A DNA stretch of 64,000 bases from the NCBI RefSeq assembly GCF_004681185.1, contig NZ_SRIF01000012.1:1-64000 (forward strand), written 5' to 3'. This document shows positions 62,803 to 64,000 of this stretch, in pieces; position 1 is the first letter of the stretch; each line of letters opens with the position of its first letter. The position numbers were made by a program, and so were the translations under genes. The stretch comes from Haloarcula amylovorans. GTDB taxonomy: Archaea; Halobacteriota; Halobacteria; Halobacteriales; Haloarculaceae. The notes beneath the pieces were generated by a model. It searched no databases. It had not been told where the DNA came from and was given only the letters and a program-made list of their open reading frames with translations.

Positions 62803-63225
62803 ATGTGTGCTAAGGTCCCCTCCGGCGAGACGCCGGCCAGTACTGAGGAATCGACGTCCGTCATTCGGATCATCCACAGGTCCATCGGCCCGATTCTGCT
62901 GGCGCTCCTCCCGCTGATCCTGTTCGTGGGGACGGCGGCCGCACAGTCGGATCCGGGGAGCGCATTCTGCGACTCGAACATGGCCGACACCATCCAGAAC
63001 ATCTTCACCATCATCCAGTTCGGTGGGCCGCTCATCGGCGGCGTCCTCGCGCTCGGCGCGACGGTGGCGATCCCGTTCACCCGTCGCTCGGACTGGAAGA
63101 AGGAGATGAAATCTGTCCGGAATCAGGGCCTGCTCTGGGGCGTGATCGTCGCCCCCCTCGGGACGGAGATCGTCCAGTTCATCCTGAACAACATCGTGGT
63201 CGGTGGCACGAGTTGTGGATTCTAA
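62803..63225 (+). CDS. Pilin-like small membrane protein (VirB2/TrbC-like layout)
   Basis: The 140-residue protein has a signal-like helix (GPILLALLPLILFVGTAAAQ), a short loop, then two helices with FGGPLIGGVLALGATVAIPF and GTEIVQFILNNIVVGG. Signal plus two helices is the layout of VirB2/TrbC pilins, and related genes precede conjugation-like clusters on haloarchaeal plasmids. The sequence itself does not prove it. Its stop overlaps the next gene by 11 bases. Confidence 0.55.
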   Translation: MCAKVPSGETPASTEESTSVIRIIHRSIGPILLALLPLILFVGTAAAQSDPGSAFCDSNMADTIQNIFTIIQFGGPLIGGVLALGATVAIPFTRRSDWKKEMKSVRNQGLLWGVIVAPLGTEIVQFILNNIVVGGTSCGF

Positions 63226-64000
63226 CCACGCACCAGGATTCGCACTCGTCATGTCCGCCGTCCTCGTCGCATCGACAGCCGCCGTTCCAGTGGGCGCCCA
63301 TCCCCCGAATAGTACTGACCACGGCGTTCCGGAGGAGACCTTTCACAAACTGTGGTCGGGGGATCAAGACGGTGCGACCGACGGTGCGAATCTGAGTAAC
63401 GGGTCGGCGGTCGAGCAGCTTGGCGAGGGGACCGATGTCCCGTTCGATTCGCCCCCGCGTGCAGTTGAGCGATGGAACCGTGGCGACCACTCGGAGTTCC
63501 CGGCGACCAACAGCTCCGTGTCGATCCATCCACCAGATGCGGACCTCACCAGCGACCAGTTCATCAAGGAAGCCTATACTGAGGTGTTCGCCGTTCAGCC
63601 GTCCACCCGAGCGCGCCTCTCGTCGTCTAGACAGCCGCTTTACGTCGCTCCAGACGGGACGCTCCGCGGGACCGTCGATTACCGGGTGGCGGTGCCGCCT
63701 GACGACACCTCCGGCGATCGACGTGTCTACTGGAGTCTGGAGAGCCATCAGGTTGAGGAGACGAGACTCCTCGTCGACGGCGACGAGGAGACGACGGCTG
63801 GTGGTTCCCACACGCCGGCACTGTCGTACTCCTTGGATGGATACGCCGGCGAGGACCACCAGCTCACGCTCCAGGCGAATATCTCGGTCCGACTTCGGAA
63901 GGAGGTCGAAGTTTGTACCGCTCACAACGACGAAGGCGATTGTACCAACTGGGAGAGTTCCGTTTCATACCCGACCGAGACCGTCACGGTAACCGATTCC
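63215..64000 (+). CDS. Large secreted protein, start only (runs off window)
   Basis: From GTG 63215 an open frame of 262 codons reaches the window end without a stop. It starts with a signal-like stretch (GFALVMSAVLVASTAAVPVG), then a soluble, acidic, Thr/Ser-rich region with a Cys pair in EVCTAHNDEGDCTNW near the edge. ATG 63251 is an alternative start. It overlaps the pilin-like gene, so the two are coupled. Family unknown; a surface part of a conjugation-like system is inferred. Confidence 0.65.
   Translation, partial: MDSNHAPGFALVMSAVLVASTAAVPVGAHPPNSTDHGVPEETFHKLWSGDQDGATDGANLSNGSAVEQLGEGTDVPFDSPPRAVERWNRGDHSEFPATNSSVSIHPPDADLTSDQFIKEAYTEVFAVQPSTRARLSSSRQPLYVAPDGTLRGTVDYRVAVPPDDTSGDRRVYWSLESHQVEETRLLVDGDEETTAGGSHTPALSYSLDGYAGEDHQLTLQANISVRLRKEVEVCTAHNDEGDCTNWESSVSYPTETVTVTDS

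Noticed and set aside
1..64000. CRISPR arrays, rRNA genes or a replication origin
   Set aside because: I looked for regularly spaced repeats, rRNA stretches and orc/cdc6-type genes and saw none in the window.

Overview
The window comes from a haloarchaeon (class Halobacteria). The evidence is strongly acidic proteins, a TFB general transcription factor, a haloarchaeal-type tRNA-Glu, Tat-dependent lipoprotein leaders, many GTG starts and ATGA/GTGA gene junctions, and TATA boxes about 25 bases before leaderless start codons. No replication origin or ribosomal RNA is seen, so I cannot tell chromosome from megaplasmid. One complete transposase and conjugation-like genes at the right edge point to mobile accessory DNA.

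Most of the window is a transition-metal island centred on copper. It has five P1B-type ATPases: a cut-off Zn-type at the left edge, CopA (CPC) at 6074-8680, a His-rich CopB type (CPH) at 28006-30267, an unusual CPW-type pump at 32051-34576, and ZntA at 48458-51145. With them are a CDF efflux protein, two CopZ-like chaperones, a Lrp/AsnC regulator with a TRASH metal sensor, a 15-Cys four-helix copper-storage protein, halocyanin-like cupredoxins, a two-domain multicopper oxidase, DsbA/DsbB, a compact heme A synthase, and two P19/Tp34-like metal-binding lipoproteins beside a DyP-fold lipoprotein.

Layout. 1-3600: Zn-pump tail, its likely regulator and an IS4-like element. 3630-9697: copA operon (CopA, DUF7123-like HTH, DUF63 membrane protein, geranylgeranyl-reductase-like flavoprotein), then divergent TRASH regulator and copZ. 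9769-16248: aconitase, DoxX, and regulator/membrane-protein pairs. 16544-20926: copper storage, SPW protein and two cell-wall-binding-like surface proteins in a tight operon. 20979-26619: Ogg glycosylase, Rieske flavoprotein, cupredoxin, PrpD and ComA homologues. 26885-34576: channel, copper pumps, Fic-like gene, PadR regulator. 34640-43120: membrane proteins, tRNA-Glu, halocyanin, multicopper oxidase, Dsb pair, CtaA. 43293-46655: TFB and an overlapping regulator/membrane/ASST operon. 46652-51882: zinc export operon and small membrane proteins. 52093-58505: metal-binding lipoprotein cluster. 58676-62663: regulators, DUF1931 histone-fold protein, exonuclease VII, small genes. 62803-64000: start of a secreted/pilus-like cluster that runs off the window.

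A recurring theme is a small multi-spanning membrane protein made together with a winged-helix regulator. It occurs four times (13666-14295, 15346-16248, 44684-45336, 58676-59529), twice with ATGA start/stop overlap and once as a fusion. Together with the CPW pump, a TM-anchored exonuclease VII subunit, a 28-residue membrane microprotein between the P19 genes, and candidate shared operators, this is the most original material here.
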